Assembly: GCF_016909575.1 (NCBI RefSeq)
Contig: NZ_JAFBGA010000004.1
Location: 124,001-188,000 of the forward strand
DNA length: 64,000 nt
From: Streptomyces sp. HB132
Lineage (GTDB): Bacteria; Actinomycetota; Actinomycetes; Streptomycetales; Streptomycetaceae
Direction: 5' to 3'
Part shown: piece by piece, positions 16,925 through 25,429 of the stretch
How the letters are laid out: every line of letters starts with the position of its first letter
How positions within the stretch are numbered: the stretch's first letter is position 1
The notes under the pieces: generated by a model
Database searches by the model: none
What the model saw: only the letters and a program-made list of their open reading frames with translations
What the model was told of the DNA's origin: nothing
Translations under genes and position numbers: made by a program

Positions 16925-18490
16925 ATGGAGAACACACCCGGTCCCCTGGCGGGCCGCAAGGAATGGACCGCCCTCGGCGTCCTGATGCTGCCGCTGCTCC
17001 TCGTCTCGATGGACGTGTCCATCCTCTACTTCGCCATCCCGTACATCAGTCAGGACCTGGAGCCCAGCGCCACACAGCAGTTGTGGATCCTGGACATGTA
17101 CGGCTTCGTGCTCGCCGGCCTGCTCATCGTCATGGGGTCCCTCGGCGACCGCATAGGGCGGCGCACGCTGGTCCTTGCGGGAGCTGCCGTGTTCGGAGCG
17201 GCCTCGGTGGCCGCCGCGTACGCGCACTCCGCCGAAGTGCTCATCGCCGTACGCGCGTTGCTCGGCCTCGGTGGCGCCGCCCTGATGCCCTCCACGCTCG
17301 CGCTGATCCGCAACCTCTTCCACGACGCGAAGCAGCGCGGGAAGGCGGTCACCCTCTGGACGGGCGTCATGACCGCGGGCATCTCGCTCGGGCCCGTCGT
17401 CAGCGGGCTGCTGCTCGAACACTTCTGGTGGGGATCCGTCTTCCTCATCAACCTGCCCGCCATGGCGCTGCTGCTCGTGCTGGTGCCCTTCCTGGTGCCG
17501 GAGACCGCGACCACCGCCGGGGGCCGCTTCGACCTGATCAGCGCCGCACTCTCGCTCGGTGCCCTGCTCGCGGTCATCTACGGCATCAAGGAATGGGCCA
17601 GGCACGGCTACGAGCCGCTGCCCGCGCTCTGCGTTCTCGTGGGGCTCGTGCTCGGCGCCGTCTTCGTACGCAGGCAGAAGCGCATCGCCCACCCGATGAT
17701 CGACCTCGGCCTGCTCGGACGGCGTTCCTTCGGCGGCCCGGTGCTCGCCGATCTGCTCGCCATGTTCGCCACGGTGGGCATGGCCGTCTTCTTCACCCAG
17801 TACCTGCAGTCCGTTGTCGGCCTGAGCCCCCTGACCGCCGCACTGTGGAGCCTGGTGCCGGCGGCGGGCGTCGCCGTCATGGCGCCGACCGGTGCCGCAC
17901 TCGCCCAGCGGATCGACCGCGCGTACGTCATGGCGGGCGGTTTCCTCGTCGCGGCCTGCGGTTTCCTCTGGCTGGCGCAGCTGGGTACGGACTCGCCCCT
18001 GTGGGTCGCCCTCGTCGGCGGGGCCGTCTACGCGGGCGGCCTGGTCGCCGCCATGACCCTGGCCAACGAACTCGCGCTGGGCGCGGCCCCGCCGGAGCGC
18101 GCCGGATCGGCGGCCGCCGTGCTGGAGTCGGGGCAGGAACTGGGCGGAGCCCTGGGCATGGCGATCCTGGGCTCCGTCGGCGCCGCCGTCTACAGCCGGG
18201 ACATGGCGGACGCCCTGCCCCCGGGAACGCCGCACGCCGACGCGGTGCGCGAGACGCTGGGCGGTGCGTCCGCCGTCGCGGAAGGACTGCCGTCCGCGTC
18301 GGCGGACGCCCTGCTGACGGCCGCGCGGGACGCCTTCACCCATGGGCTGGGCATCGCCGCGATCGGCGCGGCCGTCGTCATGGTCTGCGCCGGAGTCTTC
18401 TCGGTCGCCCTCCTGCGGGGCGTGGCCGGGCGGACGCCCTCCACGCCCCCGTCCCCGGACCCCCACCGGCCCCCGGCGCCGGTCAGCTGA
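16925..18490 (+). CDS. DHA2-type MFS multidrug transporter
   Basis: 521 aa, 14-helix major facilitator of the EmrB/QacA class that exports drugs by proton antiport. The first helix is LPLLLVSMDVSILYFAIPYI, motif A GSLGDRIGRRTLVLAG follows helix 2, and motif C-like GISLGPVVSGLL lies in helix 5. The C-terminal tail is proline-rich. I take ATG 16925 as start, which begins the conserved region; the upstream GTG at 16895 lies too close to the operator. Divergent from the GntR-TetR regulator, which probably represses it until a substrate binds. Confidence 0.93.
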   Translation: MENTPGPLAGRKEWTALGVLMLPLLLVSMDVSILYFAIPYISQDLEPSATQQLWILDMYGFVLAGLLIVMGSLGDRIGRRTLVLAGAAVFGAASVAAAYAHSAEVLIAVRALLGLGGAALMPSTLALIRNLFHDAKQRGKAVTLWTGVMTAGISLGPVVSGLLLEHFWWGSVFLINLPAMALLLVLVPFLVPETATTAGGRFDLISAALSLGALLAVIYGIKEWARHGYEPLPALCVLVGLVLGAVFVRRQKRIAHPMIDLGLLGRRSFGGPVLADLLAMFATVGMAVFFTQYLQSVVGLSPLTAALWSLVPAAGVAVMAPTGAALAQRIDRAYVMAGGFLVAACGFLWLAQLGTDSPLWVALVGGAVYAGGLVAAMTLANELALGAAPPERAGSAAAVLESGQELGGALGMAILGSVGAAVYSRDMADALPPGTPHADAVRETLGGASAVAEGLPSASADALLTAARDAFTHGLGIAAIGAAVVMVCAGVFSVALLRGVAGRTPSTPPSPDPHRPPAPVS

Positions 18491-18497
18491 TCCAGCG

Positions 18498-18515
18498 GCC
18501 CCCGGCGCCGGGGGC
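18498..18515. terminator. GC-rich palindrome after the MFS gene
   Basis: An 18-bp perfect palindrome GCCCCCGGCGCCGGGGGC lies 8 nt after the MFS stop and before the convergent SUKH-like gene. The arms could form a 7-bp GC stem with a GCGC loop. Plausible bidirectional terminator; no T-run follows. Confidence 0.35.
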
Positions 18516-18571
18516 GTCGAACCGTCGGCACCGGCACCGGTCGGCCGGCCCCCGCGCCTCCGCCCGGTGGT

Positions 18572-19132
18572 TCAGCGGACCAGCGCCTCGATGCCCTCGG
18601 CGAACGTGGGGAACTCCGCCCGGGTCCCGGTGACGATCTCCTCCGTCGTCCGGCGCGCGGTCGTCGCGTGGCGTTCGGCGATGCCGGTCAGACGCCGGTC
18701 GGGCCGGGACTCGAACTCGTCGGCCAGCGCGGCCTCCATCGGGCCGTAACCGTCGGCCAGGACCCACAGGAAGTCGGAGAGGTTGCCCGCGACCACGCCG
18801 CACTCGCCCTCCGACCCCAGGAACACCACCGGCTGGTCGGCGAGGGGTGCGCCGGGCCGGGCGCGCCAGATCATGGCCCGGCCCCCCGCGCCGTCCTGGC
18901 CGAAGACGAGGTACGCGTCGCCGTCGACCTCGTCGTTCCCCGTCCAGCTGCGGAAGAGTTCGGCGGTCCACTCGGCGGACTCGAAGTCCCCGCACGGCTC
19001 GAAGTCGATGCGGTAGTCCCCTTCGTCACGGGCCTCGCCCGTGACGTCGTGGCCGTAGTAGAAGTCCACCTCCGCCACCTCGGCCAGGGCTGCGGGAAAG
19101 GCGCGGTCGGCGGTCTCGGCTGTGTCGTCCAT
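18572..19132 (-). CDS. SUKH (SMI1/KNR4)-like protein
   Basis: 186 aa, acidic. The pattern of a glycine/aspartate-rich middle (VDGDAYLVFGQDGAGGRAMIW), then PVVFLGSEGECGVVAGNLSDFLWVLADG, matches the SMI1/KNR4 (SUKH) fold, in which the last element is the conserved NL-x-FL segment. SUKH proteins are frequent immunity proteins of bacterial toxins, but many in Streptomyces are orphans like this one. No toxin gene is adjacent. Family assignment rests on pattern only. Confidence 0.65.
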   Translation of the reverse strand: MDDTAETADRAFPAALAEVAEVDFYYGHDVTGEARDEGDYRIDFEPCGDFESAEWTAELFRSWTGNDEVDGDAYLVFGQDGAGGRAMIWRARPGAPLADQPVVFLGSEGECGVVAGNLSDFLWVLADGYGPMEAALADEFESRPDRRLTGIAERHATTARRTTEEIVTGTRAEFPTFAEGIEALVR

Positions 19133-19409
19133 CGGCGCAGGCTATGCCGCCCCTCCGACAACCAGCCGCGGCTGAGACCGCGGACCGGTCCTTCGGCATC
19201 GGCCGGGCCTCCGGTGCCCCGGCCCTGCCGGCAGCCGCGTCCACGGCACACCGGTCCGCGCTCGGCCGCCGCGCGCGCGGTCCGTCCACGGTCCGCCGCC
19301 CGCTCCGGTCGCGGGCGGCGGACGGTGGGCCGATGCTGGTATGCGTACGTGTCCACGTGCGCGGAGGCTCGGTCCCGGGTCTCGCGAGGGGGGCGAAGGA
19401 GCTGGGCTC

Positions 19410-21734
19410 ATGGCTGATGCGCCCCTGATGGTCGTGGACGGCGCCGGAGTGGTTACCGGGTGGAGCCGGGCGGCCGAGCGGCGCTTCGGGCCCGCCACCG
19501 CCGATGCGCTGGGCCTGCGGCTGATGGACGTACTGGCGAACGACAACCGGCGGGCGGGCCGGGGCGAGGGCACGCCGCCCGGGCTGCGACTCGAGCCCCT
19601 CGCGGGAGGGGGCTGGGCCGTCTGGTCGACCGAGGCGGTCGCCGGGCGGAGCACGGACGGCGACGTCGTCGAGGCGGCGTTGCTGAACGTGATGTTCACG
19701 CAGGCGCGCGTACGGGTCCACGTGCTCGATCCCGAACTGCGCGTCCTGCGGATCAACGACCCCCCGACGGACCCCCACACCGACCCCGACCCGGCCGAGA
19801 CCGAGCGGCTGCGCGGACGGCCGTTCCGCGAGGTGTGCGCGTTCGACGAACCGGACCGGGTGGAGACCTTCATACGGGAGGTCCTGCGCACCGGCGTACC
19901 CGGCGTCGAACGGCTCTTCCGCACCGCCGCCGGTGACGTGCCCGGCAGACGTCGCGCCCTCTCCCTGACGGCGTTCCGGCTCCAGGAGGGGCACGGGGTG
20001 CGACAGAGCGACGACGGCAGGGTGCTGGGGGTCGCCGTGTCCATGGTGGACGTGAGCGCGGAGATCAGGCGCCGGGGCCGGGACGCGGCCCTCGCCGCGG
20101 TCCGCGACAACGTGGGCCGCACGCTGGACGTCGACGCGACCTGCCGTGACCTCGTGGAGGCGCTGGTGCCCGGCTACGCCGACGTCGGCGTCATCGAGGT
20201 CGTCGACGCGGTCCTGCGCGGTGAGACCCCCGAGCCCGGACCGCTCGACCTGGACGTGCCGCTGCGGCGCGCCGCGTACGGCGGCAGCAACCGGGCCGCC
20301 CACCCGGTCGGGGACATACGGGCGGTGGTCCCCGGGACCCCCTACCAGCGGGCCCTCTCCGACCGGCGTATCCGCGTCCTCCCACTGGCGGACGCCGCCT
20401 GGGCGGACGCCGACGCGGCACGTGTGGGGGCCATCCGGCACGTCGGCGCGCACACCCTGCTGGTGGCCCCGCTGACGGTGCGCGGGGCCGTCCTCGGGCT
20501 GGTGAGCCTCTACCGGTGCGGCGACTCCGAGCCCTTCGACGAGGGGGACATCCCCGTGGTCGCGGCGATGGCGTCCCGTGCCGCACTCGGCATCGACAAC
20601 GCCCGCCGCTACGTACACGAGTTCACCATCGCGAGCGCCCTCCAGCGGCGGCTGCTGCCGCAGCACACCGCGCCCCAGCCCGCCGTCGAGGCGGACCACC
20701 TGATGCTGCCCGGCGGGGACGCCGGCCACTGGTTCGACACGATCGCCCTGTCCGGTGCCCGCACGGCCTTCGCCATCGGGGAGGTGGCCGAGCGCGGCAT
20801 CCACGCGGCCACCACCATGGGGCAGCTGCGTACCGTCGTCCACGCTCTGGCCGCCCTCGACCTGGAGCCCGACGAGCTCGTCGCGCGCCTGTACGACACG
20901 GCGGCACGACTTGCCGCGGAACGCGCCCAACTGCCGCACAGCGACCCCCTGCACAAGGAGCCACTGGCCGCGAGCTGCGCCTACGCGGTGTACGACCCGT
21001 TCACCGAGACCTGCACCATCGCCTCGGCGGGCCATCCCGCCCCCCTCGTCGTCGAACCGGACGGCGCCGCCTTCGTGGTCGGCCTGCCCGTGGGACCGCC
21101 GTTGGGGACCGCGGACCGGGCCCCCGTCGCAGCGGTCTCCGTCCCGCTCACGGAGGGCAGCCTGATCGTGCTCCACAGCAACGCGCTGCGGGGCCACGCC
21201 CAGCCCACCTCGGGTGCCCTGCGCCAGGCGCTCATGCCGACGGACCGGCCGATGCGTGACCTGTGCGACGCGGTCGCCCGCGCCCTGCCCGACAGCCCCG
21301 AACTACGCGGCGCAGCCCTGCTGCTGGCCCGGACGCACGCCATGCCCGAGGACCGCTACGCCGCCTGGGAACTGCCCTACGACAAGACCGCCCCGGCCAC
21401 CGCCCGCCGCCTCACGTCCAAGACGCTGGCGGAGTGGCACCTGGAGGGCGACACCGGTGACGCGACCGAGTTGATCGTCAGCGAGCTGGTGACCAACGCC
21501 GTGCGCTACGGCAGCCCGCCGCTGAAGCTGCGCCTCATCCTCGACCGGGGGCTGACCTGCGAGATCCGGGACGGCAGCACCACGGCCCCGTACATGAAGT
21601 ACGCGGGAGTGGTCGACGAGGGCGGGCGGGGACTCTTCATCATCTCGCAGCTGGCCTCGCTGTGGGGCACCCGGTTCGCCGCAGAGGGCAAGACCGTCTG
21701 GTCGGAGCAGGCGATCCGCGGGGAGAGGGCCTGA
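19410..21734 (+). CDS. PAS-GAF-SpoIIE-HATPase protein with degenerate phosphatase site
   Basis: 774 aa from ATG 19410, preceded by GAAGGAG at 8 nt. Order: PAS-like (1-90), second PAS-like (92-220), GAF (235-400), PP2C/SpoIIE (405-640) and RsbW-type HATPase (645-774). The HATPase keeps N-box ELVTNAVRYG (692-701), EIRDGS and GGRGLFII. The PP2C domain keeps its fold signatures (MGQLRTVVHAL, ASAGHPAPLVV) but its metal-ligand positions have changed: AGHWFD (H440) for GDWFD, GEVAERG (E458) for GDVxGxG, SNALRG (N591) for TDGLxE, and LRGAALLLAR for DDxALL. It should be a poor or dead phosphatase and may act as a scaffold or sensor for anti-sigma signalling. Confidence 0.9.
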   Translation: MADAPLMVVDGAGVVTGWSRAAERRFGPATADALGLRLMDVLANDNRRAGRGEGTPPGLRLEPLAGGGWAVWSTEAVAGRSTDGDVVEAALLNVMFTQARVRVHVLDPELRVLRINDPPTDPHTDPDPAETERLRGRPFREVCAFDEPDRVETFIREVLRTGVPGVERLFRTAAGDVPGRRRALSLTAFRLQEGHGVRQSDDGRVLGVAVSMVDVSAEIRRRGRDAALAAVRDNVGRTLDVDATCRDLVEALVPGYADVGVIEVVDAVLRGETPEPGPLDLDVPLRRAAYGGSNRAAHPVGDIRAVVPGTPYQRALSDRRIRVLPLADAAWADADAARVGAIRHVGAHTLLVAPLTVRGAVLGLVSLYRCGDSEPFDEGDIPVVAAMASRAALGIDNARRYVHEFTIASALQRRLLPQHTAPQPAVEADHLMLPGGDAGHWFDTIALSGARTAFAIGEVAERGIHAATTMGQLRTVVHALAALDLEPDELVARLYDTAARLAAERAQLPHSDPLHKEPLAASCAYAVYDPFTETCTIASAGHPAPLVVEPDGAAFVVGLPVGPPLGTADRAPVAAVSVPLTEGSLIVLHSNALRGHAQPTSGALRQALMPTDRPMRDLCDAVARALPDSPELRGAALLLARTHAMPEDRYAAWELPYDKTAPATARRLTSKTLAEWHLEGDTGDATELIVSELVTNAVRYGSPPLKLRLILDRGLTCEIRDGSTTAPYMKYAGVVDEGGRGLFIISQLASLWGTRFAAEGKTVWSEQAIRGERA

Positions 21735-21743
21735 GCGCGGGTC

Positions 21744-21968
21744 CTACTCGCTCCCCTTCGTCTCCTCGTCCTCGGCGAGTGTGTGCGCGACCAGGGCGTT
21801 GGCGTGACCGTGGCCCAGCCCGTGCTCGGTCTTCAGCCAGGAGACGATCTCCATGTGTCTGGTCAGCGGTGAGGAGCGGATGAGGCCCTTCCACTCCGCG
21901 ATCGGCCGGCCGTGCTTCTTCTCGATCGAGGGGAAGTAGCTCGCGGGGCCCTTCGCAGCTTCAGCCAT
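21744..21968 (-). CDS. DUF4287-like small protein
   Basis: 74 aa from ATG 21968. The sequence YFPSIEKKHGRPIAEWKGLI, then HMEIVSWLKTEHGLGHGHANALV, is the pattern of the DUF4287 family, small cytosolic proteins of unknown role, sometimes linked to DUF5655. It is convergent with the SpoIIE-like gene (9 nt between stops). The start at ATG 21968 avoids a basic non-conserved extension to 22013. Confidence 0.8.
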   Translation of the reverse strand: MAEAAKGPASYFPSIEKKHGRPIAEWKGLIRSSPLTRHMEIVSWLKTEHGLGHGHANALVAHTLAEDEETKGSE

Positions 21969-22205
21969 GTCCGTCCGTCCTGTCCGTCGGTGAGTCCGTC
22001 GTGGTCGGCCCACGGGTGGCCGTGGGGCTCTCGGACTGTATGACTCCCGGCCGCCGCGAAAGTGATCGGTGGGTGTGCAACAGCTCGCAGGTGAAACGGT
22101 GCAAAGAGGTGACCCGCGTCAACTGGCGTGAAATACTTGCGCGTTCAGTGGCCCACCCCCTGCGGGGTGAGGGTGACGGTGTCTGCGGGGCTGATGGGGG
22201 CGGTT

Positions 22206-22721
22206 ATGGCGGACGGGACCAACACCGGCGTGCGGGAGCAGGGGCAGGGGAAGACCGAGTTACGGATCAGCCTCGGCGGGACGCACACGCGGCGCGACGA
22301 CCTCGAAGCCCTGCACACCTGGCTGGCGAACGCGTCGGTCCTCGAAGGCGCCCTGGAACGGGGCGAACTCACGCTGAAGCGCGAGGACTCGCTCACCCAG
22401 ACCGAGACGATGAGCGGGGAGCTGATCCAGGACATCATCCTCGTCGTGTCCGTCGAGGTGGCGCGCTCCGTGTCCGAGAACGCCTGGCGGTCCGTGGAGA
22501 CCTGGCTGCGCAACCGGCGCCGGTTCGCCGACCCGGAGGAGACGCCGCGCGTCACCCTCGACGGGCCGGCCCAGGGACCGGGCTCCGACCTGAGCCGTGA
22601 CACCGACACCGATCCCGGCGTCGGGCCGGACACGGGCCGAGCCGCCGGCCCCGACGCCGGGCCACCCGAGCCCGGTGGGCGCAATCCGACGCGCGGTGGC
22701 GACGAGCCCGGAGAGGTCTAG
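22206..22721 (+). CDS. EACC1 (effector-associated constant component) protein
   Basis: 171 aa from ATG 22206, preceded by GGGGGC. The core (TELRISLGGTHTRRDDLEALHTW, ERGELTLKRED, ILVVSVEVARSV) matches EACC1, a small domain described in actinobacterial conflict operons as the constant partner of varied effectors. The C-terminal ~50 residues are a disordered Asp/Gly/Pro tail. The next gene, a caspase-fold effector, starts 5 nt downstream, which is the described EACC1-caspase pairing. Upstream ATGs at 22128 and 22194 are possible. Confidence 0.82.
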   Translation: MADGTNTGVREQGQGKTELRISLGGTHTRRDDLEALHTWLANASVLEGALERGELTLKREDSLTQTETMSGELIQDIILVVSVEVARSVSENAWRSVETWLRNRRRFADPEETPRVTLDGPAQGPGSDLSRDTDTDPGVGPDTGRAAGPDAGPPEPGGRNPTRGGDEPGEV

Positions 22722-22726
22722 CAGCT

Positions 22727-25429
22727 GTGCCGCCGTACGACGCGCGCGGCGAGGGGAACAGGGCGAAGCAGCACAGAGCGGTGCTCATCGGGGTGGAGCG
22801 CTACAAAGGCGCTCGCAACGACCTTCCGGCCGTTGCCACGAACCTCCGACTCATGCGCGATGCCCTGACCGCCGAAGGCAGCGGAGTGCTCGGCTCGGAG
22901 GATCTCGTCGTGATACCCGCGGGCGGCGGCTCGGCGGCCTCCGTCGATCCGCTCCGGGTGCGTGAGGCGCTGACCGCCGCCCGCGACGAGGTGACCGGGC
23001 TGCTGATCGTCTACTTCGCCGGGCACGGCATCGTGCGCCCCGACGGCAGCGACCTCAACCTGATGTTCACCGAGTCGCGGGTGACCAGGGACCGGCAGCA
23101 CCCGTTCGTGGACACACTGTCCTGGCGTGACGACATCATGCCGGAGCTGCGCTACGCCCGCGCCGACTGGGTCGTCGTCATCCTGGACTGCTGCTTCGCC
23201 GGTAACGCCCTCGGGGCTTTCAACCCCCTCGGCGGACAGAACTTCGCCCTGCTCACCGCGGCGGAGCCGGGCGTGGAGATCCCGCCCGGTGATGCCGGCG
23301 CCGGCACGGAGTTCACGGCCGCCCTGCACCGTCTGCTGACCACGGGGGTGGGGGAGCCGGTCACCTTCACCCGGATCGTCACCGGGATACGCGCGGCGAT
23401 GGCCCCGCTCAAGGCCGTCGACGGTCATCCGTGGGTCCCGGACGAGCGGCGTCACGGCGACGACGTGGTGCTCGCGGCGTCGGCGGGCGTGACCGAGCAG
23501 CTCCCGCAGGACGACTGGTGGACGGTGATCGGGAAGTCGGTGGCGCGACTGTCCGCTGCGCTGTCCCCGCGTCGTCTGCTCCCCGCCCTGGCCCGCCGAA
23601 TGACGCGCACGACCGCCCTCGTCCTGGCCGGTGTCGTCGCACTCGCCGGGGTCGGTGCGTGGTACCTCCTCGGCCCGCCCCCGGGCGGCTGCGGATCGCC
23701 CCTGGAACTGCGCGTACTCACGGACCCCGACCTGCGGCCCACCGTCCAGAAGGCCGCGGACGCCTACCCCAAGCGGGACGGCGACCGCTGCCGGACCGTC
23801 AGCATCAACGTGTACGACGCCAAGGCCACCGACGCCGTGGCGGCCTTCCGGTCCTCCTCGCTCTGGCAGGAACCGCCGGCCTCCTGCCCGGCCTCGGGCG
23901 ACTGCCTGCGGCCCCAGCGGAACGTGGGCGCCCAGCCGGACATCTGGATCCCGGCTGCCGGCAGCGCGTGGCAGCGGGCGACGGCCGGCGGGGCGGGCGG
24001 CGGCACCGCCTCCGCCGCGGCCGGGACGCAGGAGCCCGCCGAGGAGGAGCCCGCCGCAGAGGTGGGCAAGAGCGTCGTGGACCTCGACCGGCTGGGTTCC
24101 ATCGCCTACACACCGATGGTCCTCGGCGTGCCGGACACCATGCGCCTGCCACAGGCCCTGCAGACCGACGACCCGCTCGACGCGATCGTGTCCGCGCTCA
24201 AGGACGCCCAGGAGGTCGTGATCCTGCGACCCGACCCCGAGGGCACCGAAGGCGCCCTCCTGGCGACCGACGCGCTGTACGCAGCCTCCGGCTCCGGGCG
24301 CGAGTCCGCGGTCGAACAGGGCATCGCCAAGGCACTGCGGCCCATGCCCTCCACCGCGCGGGAACTGATGTGCGCACTGGCCGACGGCCGGCCCGGCGAC
24401 GACGTGGAGGACCAGGCGGCGGTCCTCGTGCCGGAGCAGACCCTGGCGCTGTTCAACCTGTCGGCGGGGGTGGCCGGCCGTCCGGACTGCGCGACGGAGG
24501 CGCTGAAGCACCGTGTGGCCCACTACCCCTCCGACGTGCCGATGCTGGACCTTCCCTTCGTCCGGGTCACATGGGCCGGGGCCGACCGGGACGCCGATGT
24601 GCGCAAGGAGGCCGTCGAGGACTTCTACCGGTGGCTGGTCACGGACCCGGACGCGCAGAAGCGCTTCACGGACGACGGTTTCCGCGGTGTCGACAAGGGT
24701 GACCCGGCCCCGCCCGAGGACGACTCCGTGCTGCGGTCCGAGGACAACGCGACGGCCGTGCGCGAGCAGATTCCGGCGACCGGCGAGGGCGCCGGCACGG
24801 CCGCGTCGTTGAGCGACACACTGAGCCGCTACCGGGGGGCGCTCGGCGCCGGCCGGGTCCTGTACCTGCTCGACAACTCGACCTCGACGGAGGCCAAGCG
24901 GGTCTGGGGCGGCACCGGTGGCGCCAAGGAACTGGTCGCCCGCTCGATGACCTCCCTGGGTGCCAAGGACTCGTTCGGGGTCCGGACGACGGCCGTCGAC
25001 AAGGACGAACCGGCCGTGGATCTCGTCAAGTTCGGGCAGAGCAGCAGGGCTGCGGCGCAGAGGACGGTCGTCGGCGCGAAGACCGCCGCTTTCGACGCCC
25101 GCATCGCGGCGGGACTGCGCGAGGGGCTCGAGACCCTGCGCGGGGGCCTCGGCGACGCGGAGCAGCCGCAGCTCCTCGTCCTGGTCACCGATGGCGAGGA
25201 CTTCGAGGCCGTCACGGCACAGGAGCAGAGGGAACTGGTCGCGGAGGCGGGCAGGGCGCCGCTCGTGAGGATCGTGACGGTCGCGCTGCGGAACGGCGCG
25301 TGCACGCCCGGCCGGTTCGGCGACCGGCTCGCCGAGGCGAGCGGCGGACGCTGCCTGGACCCCGGCGACGACGTCGCGGCCGAACTGACGGCGGAGGTCG
25401 CCAGGACCGGGACGGGGGACGCGGAATGA
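22727..25429 (+). CDS. Membrane-tethered caspase-SBP-vWA effector
   Basis: 900 aa. The N-terminus is a caspase-fold protease (about 15-255) with catalytic His100 in YFAGHG and Cys156 in LDCCFAG. One transmembrane helix follows (TALVLAGVVALAGVGAWYLL, about 296-315). The rest is predicted extracellular: a periplasmic-binding-protein-like region (about 325-690, ending DFYRWLVTDPDAQKRF) and a vWA domain (about 705-895) with MIDAS DNSTS and LVTDGED. The likely layout is an outside sensor and an inside protease; this is inference from topology. GTG start at 22727. The 3' end overlaps the next gene by ATGA. Confidence 0.9.
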   Translation: MPPYDARGEGNRAKQHRAVLIGVERYKGARNDLPAVATNLRLMRDALTAEGSGVLGSEDLVVIPAGGGSAASVDPLRVREALTAARDEVTGLLIVYFAGHGIVRPDGSDLNLMFTESRVTRDRQHPFVDTLSWRDDIMPELRYARADWVVVILDCCFAGNALGAFNPLGGQNFALLTAAEPGVEIPPGDAGAGTEFTAALHRLLTTGVGEPVTFTRIVTGIRAAMAPLKAVDGHPWVPDERRHGDDVVLAASAGVTEQLPQDDWWTVIGKSVARLSAALSPRRLLPALARRMTRTTALVLAGVVALAGVGAWYLLGPPPGGCGSPLELRVLTDPDLRPTVQKAADAYPKRDGDRCRTVSINVYDAKATDAVAAFRSSSLWQEPPASCPASGDCLRPQRNVGAQPDIWIPAAGSAWQRATAGGAGGGTASAAAGTQEPAEEEPAAEVGKSVVDLDRLGSIAYTPMVLGVPDTMRLPQALQTDDPLDAIVSALKDAQEVVILRPDPEGTEGALLATDALYAASGSGRESAVEQGIAKALRPMPSTARELMCALADGRPGDDVEDQAAVLVPEQTLALFNLSAGVAGRPDCATEALKHRVAHYPSDVPMLDLPFVRVTWAGADRDADVRKEAVEDFYRWLVTDPDAQKRFTDDGFRGVDKGDPAPPEDDSVLRSEDNATAVREQIPATGEGAGTAASLSDTLSRYRGALGAGRVLYLLDNSTSTEAKRVWGGTGGAKELVARSMTSLGAKDSFGVRTTAVDKDEPAVDLVKFGQSSRAAAQRTVVGAKTAAFDARIAAGLREGLETLRGGLGDAEQPQLLVLVTDGEDFEAVTAQEQRELVAEAGRAPLVRIVTVALRNGACTPGRFGDRLAEASGGRCLDPGDDVAAELTAEVARTGTGDAE

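Noticed and set aside
19026..21197. 723-codon minus-strand frame opposite the SpoIIE-like gene
   Set aside because: No recognisable domain, composition is typical of an antisense high-GC frame, and the plus strand encodes clear PAS, GAF and HATPase motifs.
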